A DNA stretch of 35,988 bases from Chitinophaga pinensis (GCA_943329075.2 CALQCM020000045.1:1-35988), one strand, 5' to 3'. Shown: positions 18,153 to 26,440, counted from the first letter of the stretch. Notes: generated by a model from the sequence alone, not told the origin. Translations and numbers: made by a program.

Positions 18153-18596
18153 CTAGAGCAGGTCGGGCGAAATCCAGGCCTTAAGTCGCGGACGCGCTTC
18201 GGCGCCTTGCAGCGACAGCCAGACAATCGCACCTTTTTTCACCGCCCACGCCGCGGAACTGCCGGTTATCAGCTGCGAAGCCACCTCGCCCATCGTCGGT
18301 TGATGGCCGACCGCAACAACCGTGCCGCCGCGCGGCCAGCCGCAGGCGCGGATTAAATCCTTTGCCGATGCGGATGTATCGAGGTCGGGCACCGTTTTCA
18401 AATCTTCGCTGAGCGCACGCGCCGTCTGCTGGGCACGCACCGCGGGACTCGCCATCACGACGTACTCTTCGGGCAAGCGCGCTGCCAGCCATTTGGCCAT
18501 GCGTGCAGCCTGTTTCAACCCTTTTTCGGTCAGCCTGCGTTCGCCGTCGGGTCGCCCCAACTCGGCATCAGCGTGGCGCCAGAGGATCAATTCCAT
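18153..18596 (-). CDS. sixA: SixA-type histidine phosphatase
   Basis: A 147-residue histidine-phosphatase-fold protein. The N-terminal LILWRHADAE carries the RH catalytic motif. VMASPAVRAQQTARAL and the second active-site His in VAVGHQPTMGEVA complete the site. The length and RHA (not RHG) form fit the SixA group, which dephosphorylates phosphohistidine proteins. The exact partner is not shown. It is reverse and downstream of yggX, 33 bases apart. Confidence 0.9.
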   Translation of the reverse strand: MELILWRHADAELGRPDGERRLTEKGLKQAARMAKWLAARLPEEYVVMASPAVRAQQTARALSEDLKTVPDLDTSASAKDLIRACGWPRGGTVVAVGHQPTMGEVASQLITGSSAAWAVKKGAIVWLSLQGAEARPRLKAWISPDLL

Positions 18597-18629
18597 GGTT
18601 GCGCGATCTGACCGGTGAGCGGCTGAAAA

Positions 18630-18905
18630 TTATTTCGCCGCCGGCGGCACATAACCCTGCGCCTGATCGGCGCCGCCGCCGAAGAAATGCTTTTCCATCT
18701 GCTGCACGAGGTAATCGCGCGCTTTTTTGTCGGCAAGATTGAGGCGGTTCTCGTTGACCAGCATCTTTTGCAATTCGAGCCATTGCTTCCACGCCTCTTT
18801 CGACACACTGTCGAAAACGCGTGTGCCGATTGCGCCGGGGAATGGCGGAAAGTCCAGCCCTTCGGCTTCGCGCCCGAGTTTGATGCAGTTGACGTTTCTG
18901 GCCAT
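18630..18905 (-). CDS. yggX: Fe(2+)-trafficking / oxidative damage protection protein YggX
   Basis: A 91-residue protein nearly matching the family consensus: [20 protein letters not shown] with the conserved Cys at position 7, then [39 protein letters not shown], and a C-terminal MEKHFFGGG. The family protects iron-sulfur enzymes and is linked to cellular iron handling. It has a good ribosome site (AGGAGC eight bases upstream). It follows argA on the same strand but is separated from it by an EAL-domain remnant. Confidence 0.96.
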   Translation of the reverse strand: MARNVNCIKLGREAEGLDFPPFPGAIGTRVFDSVSKEAWKQWLELQKMLVNENRLNLADKKARDYLVQQMEKHFFGGGADQAQGYVPPAAK

Positions 18906-18955
18906 GGCATGTGCTCCTGATTGCTGGATCGTGCTGAAATGGGACGTCGATTTTA

Positions 18956-19214
18956 TCAGGAATGTCCGGCCGCTCCGATGCGATCAATGGCGCGCACAGC
19001 CGGTCTGGCGCAGCGCAGCGATGCATCGCCGCGCATCGTGCAGTTCGGACACCACCGAGGTTTCGGTCAACTCGACGAGCAGCCGCCGCGGCGCCACGCC
19101 GCAATGCTTCAATTCGCCGGCAATCTATTCGGGCAGCGCCGGCTCGTCGAAGGAGCGTCCGGAGATATTAATCGCCAGCGACGGCACATCGGCCTCGGCC
19201 TTCCCCCTCGAAAA
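18956..19214 (-). pseudogene. Degraded EAL-domain (c-di-GMP phosphodiesterase) remnant
   Basis: Reading the minus strand from about 19214 gives the middle of an EAL domain: SLAINISGRSFDEPALPE, then an in-frame TAG at 19125-19127, then IAGELKHCGVAPRRLLVELT, ETSVVSELHDARRCIAALRQ and TGC. The frame then stops at 18984. After a one-base shift it continues [11 protein letters not shown], matching the usual AIDDFGAG block, and ends at 18956. Conserved Asn (NIS) and Glu (ELTE) positions are recognisable. Both domain ends are missing. The remnant continues the argA reading frame beyond its stop. It is a dead fragment with a nonsense codon and a frameshift. Confidence 0.82.
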
Positions 19215-19235
19215 GGCTTTGCGTGGCTGCGCCGG

Positions 19236-20558
19236 CTACAGGCGCTTGATGAGCACCTGCGAACGGCGCTGATAGTTGTACAAGTCCTGACGGCGCGGCG
19301 GCAGCGAGGTCACCGGCGCGGCCTGGAAGCCGCGCTCGATGAACCAGTGCGCGGTGCGCGTGGTCAGCACGAACAATTTTTTGATCTTGCGCTGCTTGGC
19401 ACGCGCCTCGACGGCAAACAACAAACGCTCGCCGGCGCCGGCGCGACGATGGTCCGGATGCACGGCAAGACCGGCCAGTTCGGCCATGCCTTCTTCAAAC
19501 GGATACAACGCCGCGCAACCGATGATGACGCGATCGTGTTCGAGCACGAAAAAGCGGTCGATTTCCATTTCCAGCAATTCGCGGCTGCGTTTGACCAGCG
19601 TGCCGTCGGTTTCCAACGGTTCGATCAGGCGCAGCACACCGCCGATGTCGTCGATCTTCGCCGGACGCAACTTCTCCACCGGATCCTGCGTCAGCATGGT
19701 GCCGACACCGCGATGGGTGAACAGCTCAAGCAGCAACGCACCATCGACATGACGCGAAATCAGATGCGCGCGTTTGATGCCGGCGCGGCAGGCGCTGACG
19801 GCGCGCGGCAGATACAGGCTGACGTCGCCCGAACCCGTACCGTTGCGCGCAATCAAACGCTCGGCCTGACTGCAGGTCAGCTCGTGTTTAAGTTCGGCGT
19901 GTTTGCCCGTCAGCACGCCGGCCGAATCCATCAGGAAAATCAGTTTATCGGCGTTCAAGGCAATCGCCGCCGAGGCCGCCACGTCTTCGAGCGCGAGATT
20001 GAAAATCTCCCCCGTCGGCGAATAACCGATCGGCGACAACAACACGAGTTCGTTGTGATCGAGCCGGTCGCGAATACCGATCGCATCGACCTTGCGCACT
20101 TCACCGGTATGCATCAGATCGACGCCATCGACCACGCCGATCGGTTTGGCGGTGACGAAGTTGCCGCTGGCGACACGAATGTCGGCACCCGCCATCGGCG
20201 AATTGGGCAGGCCCATCGACAGCAGCGCCTCGATTTCAACGCGCATGCGCCCGCTCGCCTCTTTCGCGCACGATAACGCGACGTCGTCGGTGACGCGCAG
20301 GCCATTAGCGAAACGCGAACGATGTTTTAATTGCTTGAGCCGCGCCTCGATCTGCGGCCGCGCGCCATGCACCAGCACCAGCCGCACGCCGACGCTGGCG
20401 AGCAGGTTCAAGTCGTGGATCAGCGCAAGAAATTTCGCGCGGTCATCGACCACTTCGCTGCCAAAAGCGATGACGAAGGTGCGCCCGCGAAAGGCGTGCA
20501 TGTACGGCGCCGCGGAGCGGAACCATCTGACAAAGTCTGCAGAACCTGAAATAGCCAT
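19236..20558 (-). CDS. argA: Amino-acid N-acetyltransferase (N-acetylglutamate synthase)
   Basis: First enzyme of arginine synthesis, acetylating glutamate with acetyl-CoA. The 440-residue protein has the classical two-domain ArgA layout. The amino-acid-kinase-like half (about 1-285) has FVIAFGSEVVDD, LVLVHGARPQIE, LLSPIGYSPTGEIFNL and LIFLMDSAGVL. The GNAT half (about 290-440) has LAGLAVHPDHRRAGAGERLL and FVLTTRTAHWFIERGF. The kinase-like domain normally senses arginine. The AT-rich leader carries spaced ATATT repeats (20562-20586). No strong ribosome site is seen. Probably co-transcribed with yggX and sixA. Confidence 0.96.
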   Translation of the reverse strand: MAISGSADFVRWFRSAAPYMHAFRGRTFVIAFGSEVVDDRAKFLALIHDLNLLASVGVRLVLVHGARPQIEARLKQLKHRSRFANGLRVTDDVALSCAKEASGRMRVEIEALLSMGLPNSPMAGADIRVASGNFVTAKPIGVVDGVDLMHTGEVRKVDAIGIRDRLDHNELVLLSPIGYSPTGEIFNLALEDVAASAAIALNADKLIFLMDSAGVLTGKHAELKHELTCSQAERLIARNGTGSGDVSLYLPRAVSACRAGIKRAHLISRHVDGALLLELFTHRGVGTMLTQDPVEKLRPAKIDDIGGVLRLIEPLETDGTLVKRSRELLEMEIDRFFVLEHDRVIIGCAALYPFEEGMAELAGLAVHPDHRRAGAGERLLFAVEARAKQRKIKKLFVLTTRTAHWFIERGFQAAPVTSLPPRRQDLYNYQRRSQVLIKRL

Positions 20559-20756
20559 GAAAAATATCGCGGAATATCCTGAATATTAAGCATCTTATGC
20601 GAGAAATCCGCACAAGGAAAGAAAACGGCCTGTGGATTGACCTAACGGCCGCCAATATGTCGCAAAGACGCCACGGCCGATGTGCTATCCCCAAATGGGA
20701 GAATCGACAGATACCGGTGAACGGGCAATACTTCGACGCGGAATTGGAGGGGCGCG
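20559..20756. other. Intergenic stretch upstream of argA, no gene seen
   Basis: It carries the argA leader (AT-rich up to about 20600; GAATAT at 20572 and again at 20581, with AAATAT at 20562). Beyond that is sequence with no convincing protein on either strand. It ends at the REP-like palindrome and broken gene starting at 20757. Confidence 0.5.
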
Positions 20757-21128
20757 TTATCGCAACCGCGTGGGCAACAAGTTGCCCACCCTACTAGACT
20801 TTGCGAACGATGCGCCCTGTGACGCTTTTGCATACGCGTCGAGTGCGGCTAGTCCCGAAACATACGCGGGCCTGGAACTCGCCAACGGCCCGGTCAACGC
20901 GCGGTCGACGTAGTGCGCGGTGCGCGCCTCGGCGGCAGTAAGCGTTTCAAGCACCTCGCGCAGCGGCTGCACTGCAGGTGCCTGCGGCTGCGCAGCCAAT
21001 GTCCGCTCCGTCGGAAGCGATGCAATTGCGGCACCCGCGACACCAGCCGCGCCCACCGGCTTGAGCATTTCGCGCCGCTTGGGATTGCTGAGCTCAGCGC
21101 TGTTCCTGGTGGTGACTTTTTTTGCCAT
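20757..21128 (-). pseudogene. Truncated gluconate 2-dehydrogenase subunit 3-like gene ending in a REP element
   Basis: The start at 21128 has an excellent ribosome site (AGAGGAGG). The product begins with a Tat-like leader (RREMLKPVGAAGVAGAAIAS). It continues LREVLETLTAAEA and then jumps to YVDRALTGPLASSRPAYVSG LAALDAYAK. These two blocks match gluconate 2-dehydrogenase subunit 3-type proteins, but a stretch of roughly 25-30 residues usually between them is missing. The C-terminal part is also lost: after GASFA the frame runs into the REP palindrome, encoding VGNLLPTRLR before the stop. The 123-residue product is probably non-functional. The catalytic GMC-type partner is not in the window. 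Confidence 0.72.
20762..20796. repeat. REP-like palindrome
   Basis: GTGGGCAAC (20770-20778) and GTTGCCCAC (20781-20789) form a perfect hairpin with loop AA, flanked by CGCAACCGC and CCTACTAGAC. On the minus strand it reads GTAGGGTGGGCAACTTGTTG, the core of a REP/extragenic palindrome type common in beta- and gammaproteobacteria. It supplies the last codons of the truncated gene covering it. Confidence 0.75.
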
Positions 21129-21220
21129 ACGACCTCCTCTGGTGAAATCCGGATTGTAGTTTTTCGAAACAGTAGTCTTGCCGCCCGCTGTGGCCAAGCA
21201 AAGTATCGCAAGCCCAAGTG

Positions 21221-21248
21221 TTCCCGATTCTGGATGCAAATGTATACT
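21221..21248 (+). promoter_or_regulatory. Probable promoter of the isomerase / Bug operon
   Basis: The -10 TATACT at 21243-21248 is close to consensus. The hexamer 16-17 bases upstream (TTCCCG at 21221) is poor. It lies 60 bases before the start codon and diverges from the truncated dehydrogenase gene. Confidence 0.4.
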
Positions 21249-21308
21249 GACCGCCGTAAAACGACGCGCGCAGAGACTTTGTGCGCGCATTTTCAGGAAA
21301 GGTCGAAA

Positions 21309-22139
21309 ATGAAACTTTCACTCTCTACACGCATCGCCGAGGCGCCCAAGCCGCGCACCGATCTGGCGCTAATTGAACTCGGTGAATTTACACGCATTGC
21401 GCGCAACGCCGGATTCAATGCAATTTGCATGCGCGCGTCGCAGGTCGGCATCCATTCATCGCCAGAGCAGCTCAGGGCTGCGCGAAAAACGCTCGACGAT
21501 GCCGGATTGCGTGTGGCCACGTTGATCGGCGATAGCGATGTGCCGGCCAACAACGAGCGCGCCGGCATGGCGCTGCGCCAGATCAGCAAACATCTTGACG
21601 TGGCGCAGGCGCTCGGCGCTGACCTTATTCGCATTGGCATGAAGGCGCACACCGATATTACGTGGGCGCAACGCGCGGCGGATGAAGCCGCCGAACGCGG
21701 CATCCGGCTCGCGCACCAATGCCATACCTGCACGCTGTTCGAAACCGTGGAGATGTCCTTGCAGGTGTTACACGAAGTCGGACGCGAAAATTTCGGCCTG
21801 ATATTTGATCCAGCCAACCTCGCCGCCTGCGGGCAGGATTATGGCGAGAAGACCATTCGGCAGTTTGCACCGTTCATGTTCAGCGTCTATTTGCAAAACC
21901 GGCGCCATTATGCCGGCGGCAAAACCACTGTCGAGACCTGGATCAACGGGCCGCAGAAATGCGACATCCTGCCCTTCGGCGATCCGCTCGGCCTCGATTT
22001 CAAGGCGGTCTTCGATGTGCTCTCCGCAATCGGCTACGATGGTTATGCGACAGTGCACCAGGTCAATACCGATGTCGATGTGGCCAGCGGCGTGCAGCAG
22101 GTCGCGGGTTACCTGCGCTCGATTGGGCGCTTCGCATGA
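21309..22139 (+). CDS. Sugar phosphate isomerase/epimerase-like TIM-barrel protein
   Basis: A 276-residue protein of the xylose-isomerase-like TIM-barrel (AP endonuclease 2) superfamily. It begins KLSLSTRIAE and shows GADLIRIGMKA, the metal-site-like LAHQCHTCTLFET, FGLIFDPANLAACG and GYATVHQVNTD near the end. The substrate is unknown. Members act in sugar, inositol or hydroxy-acid catabolism. The start at 21309 follows AGGAAAGG, and upstream in-frame codons are leader. Its stop overlaps the start of the Bug transporter gene, so the two are translationally coupled. Confidence 0.85.
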   Translation: MKLSLSTRIAEAPKPRTDLALIELGEFTRIARNAGFNAICMRASQVGIHSSPEQLRAARKTLDDAGLRVATLIGDSDVPANNERAGMALRQISKHLDVAQALGADLIRIGMKAHTDITWAQRAADEAAERGIRLAHQCHTCTLFETVEMSLQVLHEVGRENFGLIFDPANLAACGQDYGEKTIRQFAPFMFSVYLQNRRHYAGGKTTVETWINGPQKCDILPFGDPLGLDFKAVFDVLSAIGYDGYATVHQVNTDVDVASGVQQVAGYLRSIGRFA

Positions 22140-23101
22140 TGCGCATGCGCTGTGCTGCCGTGATTCTCGCCTGCGCGCTGCCAGCAGGCGTCGACGCAGC
22201 GGAAACATTTCCGGCGCGTGCGGTGCGGCTGGTGGTACCGTTTCCTCCGGGCGCTGCACTCGATGTGGTCGGTCGCGCCATGGCACAAAAGCTGACTGAG
22301 CGCTGGTCGCGTTCAATGGTGGTGGACAATCGGCCAGGCGTGGCGGGCACACTCGGCGCGGAGATCGTCGTTAAATCCGTCCCCGACGGGTATACGTTGC
22401 TGATCGCGGGCATCGGCAGCCTCGGCACGGCGAGCGCGATGTATCCGAAACTGGCTTACGATCCGCTGCGTGATTTTGCGCCGGTTATCCTGATTGCGCG
22501 CGCGCAAAGCGTTCTACTGGTGCAGGCGTCACTGCCTTTCCGGAATGTGCGTGAACTGATCGCTTATGCCAAGGCGAATCCGGGCAAGCTCAATTATTCC
22601 TCTGGCGGCAACGGCTCCACCGGCCACCTCGGCATGGAAACCTTTAAGAATCTGGCGGGACTTGATATCGTGCATGTCGCGCACAAGGGGCCAGCGCAGG
22701 GCGTCATCGCGCTGGCGACCGGCGAAGTTCAACTGTCGATCCAGAGCCAATTGTCGGCCGGGCCACTCGTGCAAAGCGGGCGCGTGCGTATCATTGCCGG
22801 CACCGGTGCCCGGCGGCTCGCCGAATTGCCTGATCTGCCGGTGGTGGCCGAAGACCTGCCGGGTTACGAGTTCTACGTCTGGTACGGTGTCACTGTTCCC
22901 TCGCGCACACCGGCGGCAACGGTCGCATTACTCAACAGGGAAATCAAGGCGGTGTTTCAGTTGCCGGAGTTACGCGAAATGCTGACAGCGCAGGGTAGTG
23001 AAATTGTGCTCGGCTCGGAAGCGGAGTTCGGCGCTTTTCTCAAACGTGAAGTGGGTATGTGGAACACCGTGATTCGCGCTGCAGGTTTGCGTCACGATTA
23101 G
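22136..23101 (+). CDS. Tripartite tricarboxylate transporter substrate-binding protein (Bug family)
   Basis: A 321-residue periplasmic solute receptor. A signal peptide (MMRMRCAAVILACALPAGVDA) precedes FPARAVRLVVPFPPGAALDV, the hallmark Bug N-terminus. VVDNRPGVAGTLGAEIV, SVPDGYTLL, YAKANPGKLNYSSGG and the conserved AHKGPAQGVIALATGEVQL follow. Bug proteins bind carboxylates and either feed TctAB permeases or serve as sensors. No TctA/TctB genes are present, so this is an orphan receptor as is common in Burkholderiales. It overlaps the isomerase gene (ATGATG start). Confidence 0.93.
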   Translation: MMRMRCAAVILACALPAGVDAAETFPARAVRLVVPFPPGAALDVVGRAMAQKLTERWSRSMVVDNRPGVAGTLGAEIVVKSVPDGYTLLIAGIGSLGTASAMYPKLAYDPLRDFAPVILIARAQSVLLVQASLPFRNVRELIAYAKANPGKLNYSSGGNGSTGHLGMETFKNLAGLDIVHVAHKGPAQGVIALATGEVQLSIQSQLSAGPLVQSGRVRIIAGTGARRLAELPDLPVVAEDLPGYEFYVWYGVTVPSRTPAATVALLNREIKAVFQLPELREMLTAQGSEIVLGSEAEFGAFLKREVGMWNTVIRAAGLRHD

Positions 23102-23229
23102 GCGTTACGCATTTAACCTGAATATCGTCGGTGCATCGGTGCGCGCTTTCACCCGCAGTGAATTTATCAAGTTGCCGATTGCGGCGCGCCATGCCGCTGC
23201 CGTGCGCCTGTTGCCAACGCGTCCAACCG
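23102..23229. other. Gap between converging Bug and rsmE genes, no gene seen
   Basis: 128 bases without a convincing hairpin-plus-T terminator. A plus-strand frame stays open here, but no start or recognised protein was found. Confidence 0.4.
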
Positions 23230-23988
23230 TCAGAAATCACCCCACAGCGTATTCATCGCCGCCAGTGCCGCCAGTGCCGCTGTTTCGGTGCGCAGCGTAC
23301 GCGGGCCGAGGCGCATGAGCGCGAAGCTGCGTTCGCAGGCGAGATCGACTTCAATTTCGGTAAATCCGCCCTCGGGGCCGGCGAGCAGGGTCACCGCCGT
23401 CGGTTGCGCGAAATCCGCCAGACGTTGGTCGGCACGCGGCGACATCAAGAGGCGCGCCTCGCCGGGCGCGGGCGCGGCGAGCGCGGCAAACCATTCAATC
23501 AGGGTCAGCGGCGCAACAATATCCGGCACTGCATTGCGGCCGCATTGTTCGCAGGCCGAGGCCGCGACCTGCCGCCAGTGCGCGAGCCGCGTGCCGGTGC
23601 GCCGCTCGTCGAGGCGCACGATGCTGCGTTCGCTGTAAATCGGCTGCACCGCGTTGACGCCGAGTTCGACCGCCTTCTGCAGCGTGTAGTCCATGCGGTC
23701 ACCGCTCGATATCGCCTGCACCAGCGTGCAGGGCAGCGGCGATTCGCGATCGACCGGCGTGCCGGTGCCGAGCCTGACGGTAACGCCGTGTTTGTCAATG
23801 TGCGTGATGGCGGCATCGAATTCAATACCGCCGCCAAACACCGTGACATGGTCGTCAATCGAGGCGCGCAGCACACGCGAAAGATGGTGTGCGGCGGCGT
23901 CCGGCAACACAATATTGGCGCCGGGCGCGAGCGTGTCCGCCACATGAATGCGGGACAGGCTGCCGGTGTTGCTGCGGGCTTTACGCAT
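23230..23988 (-). CDS. rsmE: 16S rRNA m3U1498 methyltransferase RsmE
   Basis: SPOUT-class enzyme that methylates N3 of U1498 in 16S rRNA. The protein is 252 residues, close to the usual 240-250. The N-terminal PUA-like part is SRIHVADTLAPGANIVLPDA, AAHHLSRVLRA. The SPOUT part has AISSGDRMDYTLQKAVELGV, RSIVRLDE and the knot motif LLAGPEGGFTEIEVDLA, ending RTLRTETAALAALAAMN. The start at 23988 gives the standard N-terminus. The open frame to 24111 runs through REP DNA and is not coding. No Shine-Dalgarno is evident. Confidence 0.95.
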   Translation of the reverse strand: MRKARSNTGSLSRIHVADTLAPGANIVLPDAAAHHLSRVLRASIDDHVTVFGGGIEFDAAITHIDKHGVTVRLGTGTPVDRESPLPCTLVQAISSGDRMDYTLQKAVELGVNAVQPIYSERSIVRLDERRTGTRLAHWRQVAASACEQCGRNAVPDIVAPLTLIEWFAALAAPAPGEARLLMSPRADQRLADFAQPTAVTLLAGPEGGFTEIEVDLACERSFALMRLGPRTLRTETAALAALAAMNTLWGDF

Positions 23989-24072
23989 GCATCGATTATG
24001 CCACGCACACTTGGATACATATCTTGCCTCAAGCGCCAGCAGGCGGCGACATAACGAAGCGATAGCAATAAC

Positions 24073-24200
24073 CGTCATTCCCGCGAAAGCGGGTATCCCC
24101 TTCCCCCGCATGCGGGGGAAGGTAGGATGGGGGCATCGAGCGTTCGCAAAAATAGTTCAACCCATAAAAAGTGCCGGGCTCCCGCTTTCGCGGGAGCGAC
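24073..24200. repeat. Cluster of three REP-type palindromes between phrB and rsmE
   Basis: CCCGCGAAAGCGGG (24080-24093, within GTCATTCCCGCGAAAGCGGG), TTCCCCCGCATGCGGGGGAA (24101-24120, followed by GGTAGGATGGGGG) and CTCCCGCTTTCGCGGGAG (24179-24196). The first and third share the same stem in opposite orientation and enclose about 85 bases, a BIME-like arrangement. These are dispersed extragenic repeat types common in proteobacteria. Confidence 0.8.
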
Positions 24201-24219
24201 GTAGAGTGCAGATTCCGCG

Positions 24220-25641
24220 CTAGCGCCCGCGCACACGCTTGTAGAGTTCGAGCGTCACGGCGCGCGCGGCAGCGTGATCGACCACCGGCAGCGGATAGTC
24301 GCGCCCGATAACGACACCCGCCGCCTGCTGCTGCGCCGCATTCATCAGCCACGGCGCGTGGATCTGGCGCTCGCTGCAGCCCTTGAGTTCCGGCACATAC
24401 TTGCGGATGAATTCACCCTTGGCGTCAAACTTCTCCGACTGCGTGACCGGATTGAAAATGCGGAAGTAGGGTTGCGCGTCGCAACCGGTGGATGAAGCCC
24501 ACTGCCAGCCACCGTTGTTGGCCGAGAGATCGAAGTCGTTCAACTGTTCGGCGAAATAGCGTTCGCCCCGGCGCCAGTCAATATGCAGGTCTTTCACCAG
24601 AAACGACGCAACGACCATGCGCAGGCGGTTGTGCATATAACCGGTCTGGTTGAGCTGGCGCATCGCCGCATCCACCAGCGGATAGCCGGTGCGCGCTTCG
24701 CACCACGCGGCAAACCGCGTCTTGTCATTCGGAAACACCAGTGCATCGTATTCGGGGCGGAAGGCCTGCGTGGCCACGCGTGGATGGTGGTGCAGGATCA
24801 TAAAATAAAAATCGCGCCAGATCAGTTCCGACAGCCAGACGGCAGCGCCGCGCCCGGCGTCGTGCCACGCTGCGGCCGCCAGCGCGCGGATCGAAATGGT
24901 GCCGAAACGCAGATGCACCGAGAGATAACTCGGCCCCTTGCGCGCGGGGAAATCGCGGCGCTCGTGATAATTCCCCATGCGTGCCTTGAAATCCTCAAAC
25001 AGCGCGTCAGCCCCGCTCACCCCCGGCGTGATGCCCAGCTCAAGCAGGTTGGTCTTCTCGAAACCGAGCGCTGGCAGCGACGGCAGCGCAAAACCCGGCA
25101 CCACAGCGAGCTGGCCGCGGGCCGGCTCAACCGCGCGCGGTTGCAGATCACTGTCGGTCAGACGCTTGAGCCAGGCATTCTTGTAGGGCGTGAAGACGCT
25201 GAACGGACGGCCGTCCTGCGTCAGTACTTCGCGCTTCTCGAAAATGACCTGGTCCTTACCGGCGACGAAATCGATGCCGCCGGCGTCCAGCGCCTCGCAC
25301 ACCGCCGTATCGCGCGCCACTGCAGCCGGCTCGTAATCCTCGTTGGCAAACACGGCCTCTGCCTTCAGGCGCACCGCCAGCGCCGGAATTTCCGCGCGCG
25401 CCTGCCCGTGCAATACCAGCAATCCACCGCCCTGCGCGCACAGCAACTGATCGAGTTCGCGCACGCTGTGCCAGATGAACTCGACGCGGCGGTCACGGCG
25501 CGCCAGCCCGTCGAGGATCTCTCGATCGAAGACAAAGGCGCAATAAACGCGGCCGGCGGCGGCCAGCGCGCGCGCCAGCGCGGCGTGATCGTGCGCGCGC
25601 AGGTCGCGGCGGAACCAGACAAGGGCGGTTTTGTAATTCAA
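24220..25641 (-). CDS. phrB: Deoxyribodipyrimidine (CPD) photolyase, class I
   Basis: Light-driven flavoprotein repairing cyclobutane pyrimidine dimers. The 473 residues match E. coli PhrB. The N-terminal antenna-domain start is LVWFRRDLRAHDHAAL. The FAD domain carries GPSYLSVHLRFGTISIR, LIWRDFYFMILHHHP, GYPLVDAAMRQLNQTGYMHN and the active-site block NGGWQWASSTGCDAQPYFR, with Trp residues of the electron-transfer chain in place. The FNP, SEKFDAKGEFIRKYVPEL segment is typical of CPD photolyases. It is divergent from yqgE by 238 bases. Confidence 0.97.
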   Translation of the reverse strand: MNYKTALVWFRRDLRAHDHAALARALAAAGRVYCAFVFDREILDGLARRDRRVEFIWHSVRELDQLLCAQGGGLLVLHGQARAEIPALAVRLKAEAVFANEDYEPAAVARDTAVCEALDAGGIDFVAGKDQVIFEKREVLTQDGRPFSVFTPYKNAWLKRLTDSDLQPRAVEPARGQLAVVPGFALPSLPALGFEKTNLLELGITPGVSGADALFEDFKARMGNYHERRDFPARKGPSYLSVHLRFGTISIRALAAAAWHDAGRGAAVWLSELIWRDFYFMILHHHPRVATQAFRPEYDALVFPNDKTRFAAWCEARTGYPLVDAAMRQLNQTGYMHNRLRMVVASFLVKDLHIDWRRGERYFAEQLNDFDLSANNGGWQWASSTGCDAQPYFRIFNPVTQSEKFDAKGEFIRKYVPELKGCSERQIHAPWLMNAAQQQAAGVVIGRDYPLPVVDHAAARAVTLELYKRVRGR

Positions 25642-25795
25642 GCGGAGTTTCCCGGTTCGAAGGGCAGTTTCCCGGCGGCTTTCGCCGAGGCATTCGCGAT
25701 ACGGCGTGCGTGTGGCGATCCGGGGCGGGAGCGCGTATCAGACGCGCGGCCCGCACACGGCCGATTTCGCCGGTCACGTGTTCGCGCACCGTCAA

Positions 25796-25824
25796 TTGTG
25801 AAGAGGCGGCGCTGCGTTTACAAT
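25796..25824 (+). promoter_or_regulatory. Promoter of the yqgE-ruvX-pyrRBC' operon
   Basis: TTGTGA at 25796-25801 and TACAAT at 25819-25824 are separated by exactly 17 bases. This is a good sigma-70-type promoter, 55 bases before the yqgE start. The rest of the 238-base divergent gap shows no gene. Confidence 0.7.
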
Positions 25825-25879
25825 AGCAGCCGCACATTCAATCAGGCGCGAGGCCAGCGGGAACAGAAACCCCAATTAC

Positions 25880-26440
25880 ATGCAATCAGTGAACCTCACG
25901 CACCACTTCCTGATCGCCATGCCCAACATGGCCGACCCGCATTTTTCCAAGACCCTGACGTATATCTGCGAGCACAACGAGAAAGGCGCGCTCGGTGTGG
26001 TAATCAACCGCCCGATCGATCTTGCGTTGTCCAAACTCCTCGAGCAGGTCAGTATCCCCATCACCGACGACCACTGCGCCGGCCTCCAGGTGCACTACGG
26101 CGGCCCCGTGCAGACCGACCGCGGCTTCGTGCTGCACGGCCCGGGCGGCAAATGGCAATCGACGCTGTCGATCAACGCCGAAGTCGGCCTGACAACCTCC
26201 AAAGACATATTGCAGGCTGTGGCGCGCGGCGACGGACCCGAACAGATTTTCGTCACGCTCGGCTACGCCGGCTGGGGCGCCGGCCAGATCGAGAGCGAAC
26301 TCGCGCAAAACGCCTGGCTGACGGTGCCCGCCGACCGCGATGTGCTCTTCGCGCTGCCCTGCGAGGAACGCGTCCCCGCCGCCATGCATTTGCTCGGCAT
26401 CGATTTCGCCAGCCTTTCGGACGAGGCCGGCCATGCGTGA
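25880..26440 (+). CDS. yqgE: YqgE/AlgH family protein (DUF179)
   Basis: A 186-residue protein with the family blocks [73 protein letters not shown] and [14 protein letters not shown], ending in [20 protein letters not shown] Pseudomonas relative is called AlgH, but a direct regulatory function is not established. It is the usual upstream neighbour of ruvX. The start at 25880 is the family N-terminus. The ribosome site is weak. Confidence 0.94.
   Translation: MQSVNLTHHFLIAMPNMADPHFSKTLTYICEHNEKGALGVVINRPIDLALSKLLEQVSIPITDDHCAGLQVHYGGPVQTDRGFVLHGPGGKWQSTLSINAEVGLTTSKDILQAVARGDGPEQIFVTLGYAGWGAGQIESELAQNAWLTVPADRDVLFALPCEERVPAAMHLLGIDFASLSDEAGHA

Noticed and set aside
18921..20276. Plus-strand open frame opposite argA and the EAL remnant
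   Set aside because: argA motifs are complete on the minus strand. This frame has no recognisable domain and crosses the pseudogene.
23102..23229. Open plus-strand frame after the Bug gene as a small gene
   Set aside because: No start codon with a ribosome site, and no recognisable sequence. It is probably non-coding.
23989..24111. Upstream in-frame extension of rsmE
   Set aside because: It is encoded partly by a REP palindrome. The RsmE N-terminus begins at the ATG at 23988.
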